Assembly: GCF_003382275.1 (NCBI RefSeq)
Contig: NZ_QTJX01000001.1
Coordinates: 434,001-498,000 of the forward strand
From: Flagellimonas nanhaiensis
GTDB taxonomy: Bacteria; Bacteroidota; Bacteroidia; Flavobacteriales; Flavobacteriaceae
Length of the DNA: 64,000 bases
Direction of reading: 5' to 3'
The notes beneath the pieces were generated by a model that did no database searches, was not told where the DNA came from, and saw only the letters and a list, made by a program, of their open reading frames with translations. This document shows positions 52,022 to 60,672 of this stretch, piece after piece (within the stretch, counting starts at the first letter, position 1; each line of letters starts with the position of its first letter). The position numbers and the translations under genes were made by a program.

Positions 52022-54490
52022 TTAAAAGCGCATCCCAAACTTTAAGTTAAGTACACGACTGGTCAAAAAATTAGGAACAGCAAACTGTTGTTGTGTATCC
52101 ACATCCCTCACCCAGGTATTGGTGATGGAGTTTTGATTGTTGAACATGTTGAAAATTTCAAGTCCAATACTTAACTCCTTAAACTTATGAAGCCAATGCC
52201 CTTGGGAATATCTATTTTTTTCGTCTGCAAAAATATAGGAAATTCCAATATCGGCCCTTTTATAATCTCTTAATCTATTCTGAAAATTATAAGGATCTGA
52301 ATAGTTGGGAGAACCGCCGGGCACTCCTGTGTTGTATACCAAGTTGAGATATAGTTTTAAATCCGGAATGGTTGGAACATAATCCTGAAAGAGCAGGGCA
52401 AATTTCAATCGTTGATCGGTTGGTCTAGGAATGTAGCCCCTATTATTTATGTTTTCCTGGGTTTGGAGATACCCCACGCTCAACCACGACTGCGTTCCAG
52501 GTACAAAGGCCCCGGTAAGCCTTAAGTCAAATCCATAGACAAATGCTTTGGCAATATTGTCTGCGGCATAACGAATACGCACGTCTTCTATGGTATACGG
52601 GTTTATGTTCGATAAATTCTTGTAATATGCCTCACCAATCAGAGTAAAAGGGCGATTCCAAAGATTGAAGCTGTATTCTGTGCCCAGTACAAAGTGAACA
52701 GATTTTTGCGCCTCCACATCAGGATTTACGTTTCCATTGATATCTCTAAGTTCCCTATAAAAAGGTGGTTGTTGGTAACTTCCAGCCGCCAAACGAAACA
52801 AGATGTCTCCATTCCAATTGGGTTTGATCGAGAATTGCCCTCTTGGACTAAAAATGAATTGTGAATTGCTTTCAAAACTAGCACCATCCAGGGTCCAATG
52901 TTGAGCTCTTACACCAAGGTTGTAGTAAATATCATGCCCTCCCCACTTGGTATGTTGGGCAAATTGGACAAAACCTGACAAGCGGTCTGTGTTAACGGAA
53001 TTATTGGCCCGCACACTTTCAAAAGCAACAAGGTCCCCCGTGAAGGGTTCTTCAGGCTGATTATTTACAAACTCGGGCTCGGAAGGCCTAACGAAAAAAC
53101 CTGCAGAATCTATAAACTCAGATTCCCTCAACTGATCACGTATGTCTTCATGGACATATTTAATGCCCCATTCCAGAGATTTTCCATTCTTTTTGTAGTT
53201 GCCCTGATGGGAAATGTTGAAAATCAATGCATCCAATTGGTTTCTGGCTCTATTGATTTGGGAACCTACACCCCTGGATGTGGTTACGTCCCCAAGATTG
53301 TCACTGGCTAGATTACTTTCAACTTCACCAAGTTCGTAAGAGGCAATTATATCTGAAAATTCTTCCTCCTGTGAGTGATATAGAGAGGTTGTGAAACTCA
53401 ATTTTGTGTTATTGCCAACAAAATAATCGGTTTTAAAAGCACCAAGTGCATTACTATATTTACTATGTTCCCTACCATCATAGAAAACCAACAGCGCCCT
53501 TGGGTCGTTAAGGGTTCCAAAATTGGTCTGGCGGGTAAGGGGCTCATTTTCGTAATCATTTATGGAATAGGTGCCCAAAAAGTTGAGGTGGAACTTTTTT
53601 GAAAACCTATAGGTCAAAAAGTTCTGAACATCTACAAATTTGGGATTGAAGTTACTCTGGGTCTGCTGGCTGTTCACGAGAAGGGAGTTGTTCCGATAAC
53701 GCACCCCTGTAATACTGGTGAATTTTTTATTTTTTGAAATGGTTTCCACCGTGGTACTGGCTCCCAATAGACTTCCATCAATTCGTAAAGCAAAATCAAC
53801 AGGATTTTTGTAGGTGATATCCAGCATGGAGGATAGTTTGTCGCCGTATTTGGATTGAAAGCCTCCTGAAGAAAATTTTAATCCAGTGATCATATCGCTA
53901 TTTACAAAACTGAGACCTTCTTGTTGAGCAGATCTAATCAGAAAAGGGCGATAGACTTCAATTCCATTGACATAGACCAAGTTTTCATCAAAATTGCCAC
54001 CTCTTACATTGTATTGGGTGCTCAGTTCATTATTGAATGAAACCCCGGGAAGGAGTTTTAGGATATTCTCCACGCCGGCATTGGCTCCAGGAATTGTCCG
54101 CACCGTTTCTGGACTTACAGTTGTAATGCCTTCAACACTTTTTTTCCCCATAGGGGAAACTTCAACCCCTGCAACCTGAATGATATTGAGTTTCATAACG
54201 GGATTGAACTCATAGGTCTCATTGGTGGTCAATATCAGATTTTCTAGGACCACGTTTTCATGCCCCAAATGAGAAAAGGTTATCGTGTTTTTTGTATCTG
54301 CAACCAGTTGCAAGATGTAGTACCCATCAATGTTGGAGGTTGTACCCTGATTTCCAGAGATAATATTGACATTACTTATGGGGCGATTGTTTTCATCCAA
54401 AATGGTTCCCACAACAGTGGCGGTCTGACCCTGTAGCATGAATCCGTAAAGGATCAATACAATGATTGTTATGGGTCTAAGGACGTTCAA
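52022..54490 (-). CDS. TonB-dependent receptor with carboxypeptidase-like regulatory domain
   Basis: An 822-residue outer-membrane protein. After a signal peptide (ending FMLQGQT), a carboxypeptidase-D-regulatory-like domain (VVGTILDENNRPISNVNIIS) covers residues about 22-105. The plug domain follows (GVENILKLLPGVSFNNELST, NVRGGNFDENLVYVNGIEVY), then a beta-barrel ending in RVLNLKFGMRF with a terminal Phe for BAM recognition. No SusD partner is adjacent, so substrate is unclear. It is downstream of the M23 peptidase gene by 4 nt. Confidence 0.93.
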   Translation of the reverse strand: MNVLRPITIIVLILYGFMLQGQTATVVGTILDENNRPISNVNIISGNQGTTSNIDGYYILQLVADTKNTITFSHLGHENVVLENLILTTNETYEFNPVMKLNIIQVAGVEVSPMGKKSVEGITTVSPETVRTIPGANAGVENILKLLPGVSFNNELSTQYNVRGGNFDENLVYVNGIEVYRPFLIRSAQQEGLSFVNSDMITGLKFSSGGFQSKYGDKLSSMLDITYKNPVDFALRIDGSLLGASTTVETISKNKKFTSITGVRYRNNSLLVNSQQTQSNFNPKFVDVQNFLTYRFSKKFHLNFLGTYSINDYENEPLTRQTNFGTLNDPRALLVFYDGREHSKYSNALGAFKTDYFVGNNTKLSFTTSLYHSQEEEFSDIIASYELGEVESNLASDNLGDVTTSRGVGSQINRARNQLDALIFNISHQGNYKKNGKSLEWGIKYVHEDIRDQLRESEFIDSAGFFVRPSEPEFVNNQPEEPFTGDLVAFESVRANNSVNTDRLSGFVQFAQHTKWGGHDIYYNLGVRAQHWTLDGASFESNSQFIFSPRGQFSIKPNWNGDILFRLAAGSYQQPPFYRELRDINGNVNPDVEAQKSVHFVLGTEYSFNLWNRPFTLIGEAYYKNLSNINPYTIEDVRIRYAADNIAKAFVYGFDLRLTGAFVPGTQSWLSVGYLQTQENINNRGYIPRPTDQRLKFALLFQDYVPTIPDLKLYLNLVYNTGVPGGSPNYSDPYNFQNRLRDYKRADIGISYIFADEKNRYSQGHWLHKFKELSIGLEIFNMFNNQNSITNTWVRDVDTQQQFAVPNFLTSRVLNLKFGMRF

Positions 54491-54494
54491 TACA

Positions 54495-56186
54495 TTATTT
54501 TCTGAAGAAGGTACTGGTAAAAGTATTTGAATTACCTACATTATCGGTAACGGTGACTTTTAGGTCACATTGTGTGTTATCCAGTGTAGTATCCTCAAAG
54601 TTGTAGGTGATGGTTTTAGTCTTTGGCTCATATTCCATTAAAATCCATTCCCCATTGAGCGTTGCCTCATAAGAGTTTATTCCACTTAGGTCATCTGAAA
54701 TCAATAGGCTCAGATAGCTATAATTACTTAACCATTGCCGTTCTTTGAAATTTTTGGGCTTAATGGAAGGGGGTACCGTATCCTTTACAAGGGTATAGGT
54801 TCCCAAGGTGCGGGTTCTGGTGGTGAACGAACCGTCCCGTTTAAAAGTTTTGGAATATCTAGGTTCCAAATTTTCATCCAATCGCGCAATAAAAAGTCGT
54901 CTTTTTTCCTCTTCACTGAATTTTTTGGCATCAAAGCTTATGGTAAAGTTCCGGTGGGCAGGAACCTTGTTGTTATGGATGGATACCGTATCTGCTCCTT
55001 TTGCCAAATCAATATAAAAGTCCTCATAGAACGTATTGGCTGGAAAATATACTTTTGCTGCGCCAAGATCAAAGTTGTTGGGTTTGTTGGCAATAATAAA
55101 GTCAGAGGTTTCAGGGTCTTCCTTCTTCATTTTAACGGCTTCTCTTTTTCCATCTACAGGAATCACAATTTTAATGGTGTTGTCTTCAATATCAGAGATG
55201 CTCAGTTCAACTTTATAGGAAAGTCCATCTTTTACGGCAATTTTTCCATTGTTGTGAAGTGTTCTATAGATTCCTAGTCGATTATAGGGCTCCTTGAAAC
55301 ATTTTTGAATACGCTGCCTGAATTTTCCAAAATGGGAATAATCAATTAAAGTATTGATGTAGCGGGTCTCTCCAAATGAGAAAGTTTCAAAGTCATATTC
55401 GGAATACACCCTTCCATTCACGGTTTGCTTAACTGAATACACACCATTTTTATTGGCAGCCAAATCCTGTCGATCGAACCCATTGAACCCAAAACCGATG
55501 GTTCCAATGGCATTGACTTTGTCTGCCAGAAAAGTTCCGTCCGGTTGTTTGGTGAAATTGAGCTGAATTTTTCTTGCGCTTTGATTTACCACAGCATCAT
55601 CGGAAATAGGATAAGCAAAAAGACCCAACAATGAAGGATTGGTAGCGTCCCTGACCTCATAACCGTAGAGCAGGGGATTAGTGGGCTTTTCCGTGACGCT
55701 GCTTCTAATCTCAAAATGCAAATGAGGTCCAGAAGATCCACCTGTGTTGCCTGAATAGGCAATAGTACTTCCCTGGGTGACCTTAAGTTCACCATAATCT
55801 GGAAATACCTCTATTTCATAAGATTGTTTTTTGTATTGCTGTTTTTTGATGTACTGTTCAATTTCAGGTCCAAATTTTTGAAGGTGGGCATAGACCGAAG
55901 TGTACCCGTTTGGATGGGCAACGTACAAAGCTTTTCCATAGCCCCAATGGGATATTTTGATTCTTGTAACGGTTCCATCAGCAATGGCCAAAACCGGTAA
56001 CCCTTGCCTTCGTTGGGTCTTTATGTCAATTCCGGAATGAAAGTGGTTGGAACGGAGCTCTCCAAATGTGCCCGCGAGAATCAGCGGAATCTCCAAAGGA
56101 GAACCAAAAACATTTTTGGGATACTTTTCTTGTGCCGGTAGTATTTGAACCAAAGAGAAAACAACTCCTAAAAAGAAGAATCGCAT
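54495..56186 (-). CDS. M23-family metallopeptidase (LytM domain)
   Basis: A 563-residue secreted protein with signal peptide MRFFFLGVVFSLVQILPAQ. The LytM zinc site is near the N-terminus: HFHSGIDIKTQRRQGLPVLA (H...D) and GPHLHFEIRSSV (HxH). The rest consists of beta-sandwich-like domains, including SDDLSGINSYEATLNGEWIL near the C-terminus. It probably cleaves peptidoglycan cross-links or is a regulator of such enzymes. It heads a unit with the TonB receptor and the secreted unknown. Confidence 0.9.
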   Translation of the reverse strand: MRFFFLGVVFSLVQILPAQEKYPKNVFGSPLEIPLILAGTFGELRSNHFHSGIDIKTQRRQGLPVLAIADGTVTRIKISHWGYGKALYVAHPNGYTSVYAHLQKFGPEIEQYIKKQQYKKQSYEIEVFPDYGELKVTQGSTIAYSGNTGGSSGPHLHFEIRSSVTEKPTNPLLYGYEVRDATNPSLLGLFAYPISDDAVVNQSARKIQLNFTKQPDGTFLADKVNAIGTIGFGFNGFDRQDLAANKNGVYSVKQTVNGRVYSEYDFETFSFGETRYINTLIDYSHFGKFRQRIQKCFKEPYNRLGIYRTLHNNGKIAVKDGLSYKVELSISDIEDNTIKIVIPVDGKREAVKMKKEDPETSDFIIANKPNNFDLGAAKVYFPANTFYEDFYIDLAKGADTVSIHNNKVPAHRNFTISFDAKKFSEEEKRRLFIARLDENLEPRYSKTFKRDGSFTTRTRTLGTYTLVKDTVPPSIKPKNFKERQWLSNYSYLSLLISDDLSGINSYEATLNGEWILMEYEPKTKTITYNFEDTTLDNTQCDLKVTVTDNVGNSNTFTSTFFRK

Positions 56187-56275
56187 AGTGTGTTTTATAA
56201 TTACATACGAAAGTAACCAATGTTTTGATTAGAAGAAAAGACCAAAGCGGTGCAAGAAGAATAATCCAAAAAGAA

Positions 56276-56306
56276 TTGCGAAGTTACCCAAGGTTGGTTA
56301 AATTTG
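56276..56306 (+). promoter_or_regulatory. Promoter of the coiled-coil/zapA/6S/rny locus
   Basis: TTG (56276-56278), 20-nt spacer, TAAATTTG (56299-56306) fits the TTG-N17-23-TAnnTTTG consensus of the phylum. The expected transcript start is just before the ATG at 56321, giving a very short leader. Confidence 0.7.
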
Positions 56307-56320
56307 TATGATACGCATTG

Positions 56321-56623
56321 ATGTTTGCATATATGGGCGAACTAGTTGAGATTGTTGATTCTTTAGAAAACAAGGTAAGCAAATTGCTGCACAAATTGGA
56401 GTTGCTGCATCAGGCCAATGCCAAGTTAAAAGAAGAATTGAACCTTGCAAAAGAGGAAACCCAACTCAAGGAGAACGCCGTTTTGGAATGGGAAGAAAAA
56501 TACAATTCCTTAAAAATGGCAAACTCAATGCTGGGTAGTAATACGAGTAAAACAGAAGCTAAGCTCAAGATAAATACACTGATCCGTGAACTGGATGTTT
56601 GCATAGCCAAACTTGCAGATTAG
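56321..56623 (+). CDS. Small coiled-coil protein upstream of zapA (ZapB-like candidate)
   Basis: A 100-residue protein (ATG at 56321; a TTG 3 nt earlier and an ATG at 56333 are alternatives) that is almost entirely heptad-rich helix: LVEIVDSLENKVSKLLHKLE, continuing LLHQANAKLKEELNLAKEET. No membrane segment is present. It stands 15 nt before zapA with a shared promoter. Its size and coiled-coil character recall ZapB, the partner of ZapA in E. coli, but sequence similarity is not evident, so the role is inferred from position only. Confidence 0.7.
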   Translation: MFAYMGELVEIVDSLENKVSKLLHKLELLHQANAKLKEELNLAKEETQLKENAVLEWEEKYNSLKMANSMLGSNTSKTEAKLKINTLIRELDVCIAKLAD

Positions 56624-56638
56624 TTTGTACCATTTAGT

Positions 56639-56932
56639 ATGGAAGAGAAGCTCAAAATAAAGCTTTCCATTGCAGATAGGGTATATCCGTTGACGATTGA
56701 CCCTAAACAAGAGGAGGGATTGCGGAAAGCAGCCAAGAACATAGAAAATTTGGCCAAAAAGTTTGAGCAGAACTATGCCGTACGGGATAAACAGGATGTT
56801 TTGGCCATGTGTGCCCTGCAGTTCGCATCTAAGATTGAGCAAGGCGGAATAGATCGTTCGGAAGGTACAAGAACAGCATTGGAGCGCCTCAAGGCCTTGG
56901 ATGATTTGGTACATTCCAAACTAGGAGAATAA
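56639..56932 (+). CDS. zapA: Cell division protein ZapA
   Basis: A 97-residue protein. The N-terminal beta-strand domain (LKIKLSIADRVYPLTIDPKQ), the middle helix EEGLRKAAKNIENLAKKFEQ and DVLAMCALQFASKI match ZapA, which cross-links FtsZ filaments at the division ring. It is followed directly by the 6S RNA candidate. Confidence 0.9.
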   Translation: MEEKLKIKLSIADRVYPLTIDPKQEEGLRKAAKNIENLAKKFEQNYAVRDKQDVLAMCALQFASKIEQGGIDRSEGTRTALERLKALDDLVHSKLGE

Positions 56933-56954
56933 GTTCTTTAAAATAAAATATTGT

Positions 56955-57127
56955 TACTGCCCACATTGGTAATAATTTTTGACAAACTCAACACTATTAT
57001 ATTTAAAAAGGGTGAGTTTAGGTTGTAAAAGCAGGCCCTACCTGTATAGGGATCCTTGAGCAGCTTGTTAGCCCTAAACCTGTAATTAGGAGTTTGTACA
57101 AAACTTCGCCCAATGTGGGCTTTTTTT
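56955..57127 (+). ncRNA. ssrS: 6S RNA (flavobacterial type)
   Basis: The end-closing stem is perfect: GCCCACATTGG (56959-56969) pairs with CCAATGTGGGC (57110-57120), followed by T7 (57121-57127), giving an RNA of about 170 nt. Inside it, ACAAACTC (56982-56989) pairs with GAGTTTGT (57090-57097), GTTTAGG (57016-57022) pairs with CCTAAAC (57073-57079), and CCCTA/TAGGG forms an apical stem near 57035-57051. Internal unpaired regions remain between the helices. This long imperfect rod mimics an open promoter, as in 6S RNA. The position directly after zapA is also where 6S RNA lies in many Gammaproteobacteria. Confidence 0.8.
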
Positions 57128-57146
57128 ATAACCAAACACTATCAAA

Positions 57147-58718
57147 ATGGATAACACTATACTCATTGGGGTGGTTGCGATTGTTGGACTGGCTGTTGGA
57201 TTCATAATAGCCAAAATGATGGAAAAAGGGAGGGCAACAAAGACCATAGCCAATGCCAAGAAGGAAGCAACTGATATTCTGAAAGAAGCAAAGAAAGAGG
57301 GCGAGAGCCTTAAAAAAGATAAAATATTTCAGGCCAAGGAGAAGTTTCTGGAACTGAAAGCAGAACATGAAAAGGTAATCATAAACAAAGACAAGAAGAT
57401 TGCCGAAGCGGAAAAGCGAACTAGGGATAAGGAATCCCAGGTCAGTAATGAGCTTTCCAAAAACAAGAAGCTTAACGAGCAGTTACAGCGACAGATAAGG
57501 GAGGTAGACTACAAGAGCGAAATTTTGGACAAGAAACAGTCCGAAGTTGAAAAATTGCACAAAAGCCAGGTACAGCAATTGGAGGTCATTTCTGGACTTT
57601 CAGCTGAAGATGCCAAGAGCCAGTTGTTGGAATCCTTAAAGGAAACCGCGAAGACAGATGCCATGGCCTATCTACAGACAACTCTGGAAGAGGTTAAACT
57701 AACTGCCCAACAAGAAGCCCGGAAAATTGTAATCAATACCATACAACGTATAGGTACGGAAGAGGCTGTGGAAAACTGTGTTTCTGTTTTTAACTTGGAA
57801 TCTGATGACGTAAAAGGACGAATCATTGGCCGTGAAGGTCGAAATATTAGAGCTCTCGAAGCTGCCACTGGGGTGGAAATAATTGTTGACGATACCCCGG
57901 AAGCGATAATTCTCTCCTGTTTCGACTCAGTTAGGAGGGAAGTTGCCCGACTTTCCCTGCACAGGTTGGTCACTGACGGTAGAATCCACCCAGCCCGTAT
58001 TGAAGAAATCGTCAAGAAAACGGAAAAACAAATCAATGAGGAGATTGCCGAAATCGGGAAACGTACCGTAATCGATTTAGGAATCCATGGATTGCATCCA
58101 GAATTGATCAAAGCTGTTGGACGAATGAAGTATCGTTCTTCTTATGGACAAAACCTTCTGCAGCACTCAAGAGAAGTGGCCAAACTTTGCGGTGTGATGG
58201 CAGCTGAACTCGGATTGAATCCGAAATTGGCTAAACGCGCAGGATTGTTGCATGATATTGGAAAGGTTCCTATGGCCGAAGTGGAAGTAGAGACGCCTCA
58301 TGCCATATTGGGAATGCAATGGGCACAGAAATATGGAGAAAAGAAAGAAGTTTGCAATGCCATTGGAGCGCACCACGATGAGGTGGAAATGACTACTTTG
58401 ATATCTCCCATAGTCCAGGTTTGTGATGCCATTAGCGGGGCCAGACCTGGTGCCAGAAGACAGGTTTTGGACTCTTACATTCAAAGACTAAAAGATTTGG
58501 AGGATATAGCTTTTGGCTTTAATGGAGTTCAAAAAGCCTATGCCATTCAAGCAGGAAGGGAACTTAGAGTAATCGTGGAAAGTGAAAAAGTAAGTGATGA
58601 CAAGGCTGCGGAGCTTTCATTTGAAATTTCACAGAAGATACAGACCGATATGACATATCCTGGTCAAGTGAAAGTTACCGTAATAAGAGAGACCCGTTCC
58701 GTAAACGTGGCCAAATAG
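57147..58718 (+). CDS. rny: Ribonuclease Y
   Basis: A 523-residue membrane-anchored endoribonuclease that starts bulk mRNA decay. One N-terminal helix ([20 protein letters not shown]) is followed by a long coiled coil (residues about 30-160), a KH domain ([20 protein letters not shown]) near 225 and an HD domain with [15 protein letters not shown] near 365 and HHDEVE. The length equals the family norm. It is 26 nt after the 6S RNA end. Confidence 0.96.
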   Translation: MDNTILIGVVAIVGLAVGFIIAKMMEKGRATKTIANAKKEATDILKEAKKEGESLKKDKIFQAKEKFLELKAEHEKVIINKDKKIAEAEKRTRDKESQVSNELSKNKKLNEQLQRQIREVDYKSEILDKKQSEVEKLHKSQVQQLEVISGLSAEDAKSQLLESLKETAKTDAMAYLQTTLEEVKLTAQQEARKIVINTIQRIGTEEAVENCVSVFNLESDDVKGRIIGREGRNIRALEAATGVEIIVDDTPEAIILSCFDSVRREVARLSLHRLVTDGRIHPARIEEIVKKTEKQINEEIAEIGKRTVIDLGIHGLHPELIKAVGRMKYRSSYGQNLLQHSREVAKLCGVMAAELGLNPKLAKRAGLLHDIGKVPMAEVEVETPHAILGMQWAQKYGEKKEVCNAIGAHHDEVEMTTLISPIVQVCDAISGARPGARRQVLDSYIQRLKDLEDIAFGFNGVQKAYAIQAGRELRVIVESEKVSDDKAAELSFEISQKIQTDMTYPGQVKVTVIRETRSVNVAK

Positions 58719-58745
58719 TCTTATTTGGGCCTAATCTTGTTTTTT
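58709..58745 (+). terminator. Probable rny terminator
   Basis: GGCCAAATA (58709-58717, overlapping the stop codon) faces TATTTGGGCC (58722-58731), with a bulged G, and is followed within 10 nt by a run of T interrupted once. This fits an intrinsic terminator between convergent genes. Confidence 0.55.
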
Positions 58746-58746
58746 C

Positions 58747-60009
58747 TTAGTTGCTGGATTTTTGCATGATCCAGTTCAGGGGAAGAAATTCATAGTTTGA
58801 TGTACTCATGTTAGTGGAGTATGGAGTTCCATTGGACATGGCGACAAACCACATGCCATCCCCGTGGGCTATTGTAGTAATATGATACCCGTTTTCAGCT
58901 TTTTCCCTAATCCAGTCTATCGGATAATCCGATTGGGTCTTCCAGCTCTGCGTCCCTAATTTTGAATTAGTGGTCATGGTCACTGCCCAAAGTCCATTGC
59001 CGTACGTAGCTGAAGTTATCTTGTACCCGCTGTCCCAACTCTCCTTGATCCATTCCTTGGGTATACCGGAACTGCTTGTTTTCCATCTTTGCGCAGAATA
59101 TCCGGTATTCTGGTTCATGACCACATACCATTGTCCCGCTCCATAGGTCATGGAGGTAATATAGAAATTGTTGTCCCATTTTTCAGATACCCACTGTTTG
59201 GGAAAGGTATCCAGTCTTTTCCAGGATTGCGACCCCAAGTTGGAGGGTTTGCTCATGATCAGGACAAAGAAGTTTCTACTGGTGTCATATTCAAGAGATG
59301 TAATATGATACCCTAGGTCCCACTGGGTTTCTATCCATTTTGAAGGATAGGAAGAGGATTCTTTTACCTTTTGGTGGTTATAGCCGTTTTCTTTAAATCC
59401 GCTCATGACAACAGACCAAATGCTTGTTGAAGATGAATCAGTATCTCTTCCATAAGCCAAAGAAGTTATGGCGGCATTTTGTGTATAAAAGTCCATCTCA
59501 CCTGTATTCTCAAAAGATAGAAGCCTGTATAATGGCTCATCAGAATTGAAATAGTCATCCAAATAAACACTGGTCAGGACTTTTGGGTCTAATTTGATCC
59601 AATACAGGGTAGGATTCATGTATTGGGTTATATCGCTACCTTTTAACCCATTGTCATCAACGGTATAGGCCTGATAATTGCCTCCGTCCAAATTTTTAAA
59701 ATAAAAATTGTCAGCGCTATAGCCATAATCTGTTGATCCTTTGACAATAGAGGCTTCGGTTCCATTGAGGTACCGATCTTTGGTACCGTCCATTTTTGTA
59801 AAATCCTGATAAGAGCATTTGTAACTTGCCACCTTGTCTACGCCATTGGCGTTATATTTTATTCGAACCAAGGCCTCCTCATCACTATAAAAAAGGACAA
59901 ATCCAGTGTATTTAACATTGTTGCTTATCCAACTTGTTTCAAAATAAGTCTGGGAATGCAGCCGTACAAAAAGCAGTAAAAAGGTAAGGGTGATCAAGTG
60001 TTTTTTCAT
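58747..60009 (-). CDS. Secreted protein with five DUF7477-like repeats
   Basis: A 420-residue protein with a signal peptide (MKKHLITLTFLLLFVRLHSQ). Residues about 21-175 form an N-terminal domain. Five repeats follow (about 180-234, 235-282, 283-329, 330-375, 376-420) with the pattern ITSxxYGxGxWxVVMS...QxWK...PKxWIxExWDxGY. This pattern resembles DUF7477, which I recall from plant casein-kinase-like proteins and some bacteria. It probably forms a WD-like or beta-propeller fold that binds a ligand outside the cell (inference). Confidence 0.75.
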   Translation of the reverse strand: MKKHLITLTFLLLFVRLHSQTYFETSWISNNVKYTGFVLFYSDEEALVRIKYNANGVDKVASYKCSYQDFTKMDGTKDRYLNGTEASIVKGSTDYGYSADNFYFKNLDGGNYQAYTVDDNGLKGSDITQYMNPTLYWIKLDPKVLTSVYLDDYFNSDEPLYRLLSFENTGEMDFYTQNAAITSLAYGRDTDSSSTSIWSVVMSGFKENGYNHQKVKESSSYPSKWIETQWDLGYHITSLEYDTSRNFFVLIMSKPSNLGSQSWKRLDTFPKQWVSEKWDNNFYITSMTYGAGQWYVVMNQNTGYSAQRWKTSSSGIPKEWIKESWDSGYKITSATYGNGLWAVTMTTNSKLGTQSWKTQSDYPIDWIREKAENGYHITTIAHGDGMWFVAMSNGTPYSTNMSTSNYEFLPLNWIMQKSSN

Positions 60010-60205
60010 GGTGGAATTTTAAGTTGTTTGGTTTCAATCTGGCTGATTATCAAATGGTTTGGTAGCATAAATATGCAAAAAAAGGAGCTTCAACTCAAAA
60101 AAAGCCGCCAACGCATCACCTATTCCCGATGAAACTTCCTGACAATTATCATATTTTCCCTAGGAGCAACAGGCTAACTTCATAAGTACAATAAATCATA
60201 GAACA

Positions 60206-60625
60206 ATGAGGAAAAAGATGCCTGTTTCAGAGATTATGACAAAAAATGTCATCACGCTCAGTACAAGTGACGATTTGGTTACTGCAGAAGAGCGTTTTAA
60301 GAAATACCGTATTAGGCATATACCCGTGGTTGAAGGTAAGGAAGTTGTGGGAATGCTTAGCTATACTGATTTATTACGAATAAGTTTTGCCGATGCTGTG
60401 GTGGACAGTGGAGAACCCACGGATTCGGTAATCTATGATCTTTTCAATATTTCCCAGATTATGGTCAGTGATGTGGTCAGTGTTACCTCAAAAACTCCAA
60501 TAAAGGATGTTGCCCAGTTTTTAGCGGGAAAGGAATTCCATGCCCTGCCAGTGGTGGATGAAGGAAAACTTGTGGGTATTGTTACCACTACGGACCTGAT
60601 TAACTACCTTTTGGATCTATACTAG
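60206..60625 (+). CDS. CBS-domain pair protein
   Basis: A 139-residue protein consisting of two CBS domains: residues 4-60 (VSEIMTKNVITLSTSDDLVT, IRHIPVVEGKEVVGMLSYTD) and 80-138 (ISQIMVSDVVSVTSKTPIKD, EFHALPVVDEGKLVGIVTTT). Such pairs bind adenine nucleotides and act as sensors. No fused effector is present and the partner is unknown. An insert (DAVVDSGEPTDSVIYDLFN) links the two motifs. Confidence 0.9.
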   Translation: MRKKMPVSEIMTKNVITLSTSDDLVTAEERFKKYRIRHIPVVEGKEVVGMLSYTDLLRISFADAVVDSGEPTDSVIYDLFNISQIMVSDVVSVTSKTPIKDVAQFLAGKEFHALPVVDEGKLVGIVTTTDLINYLLDLY

Positions 60626-60672
60626 GAGACTCCTGGATGGCGGACAATTCTTTCAGGGCTTATTTTAAATCG

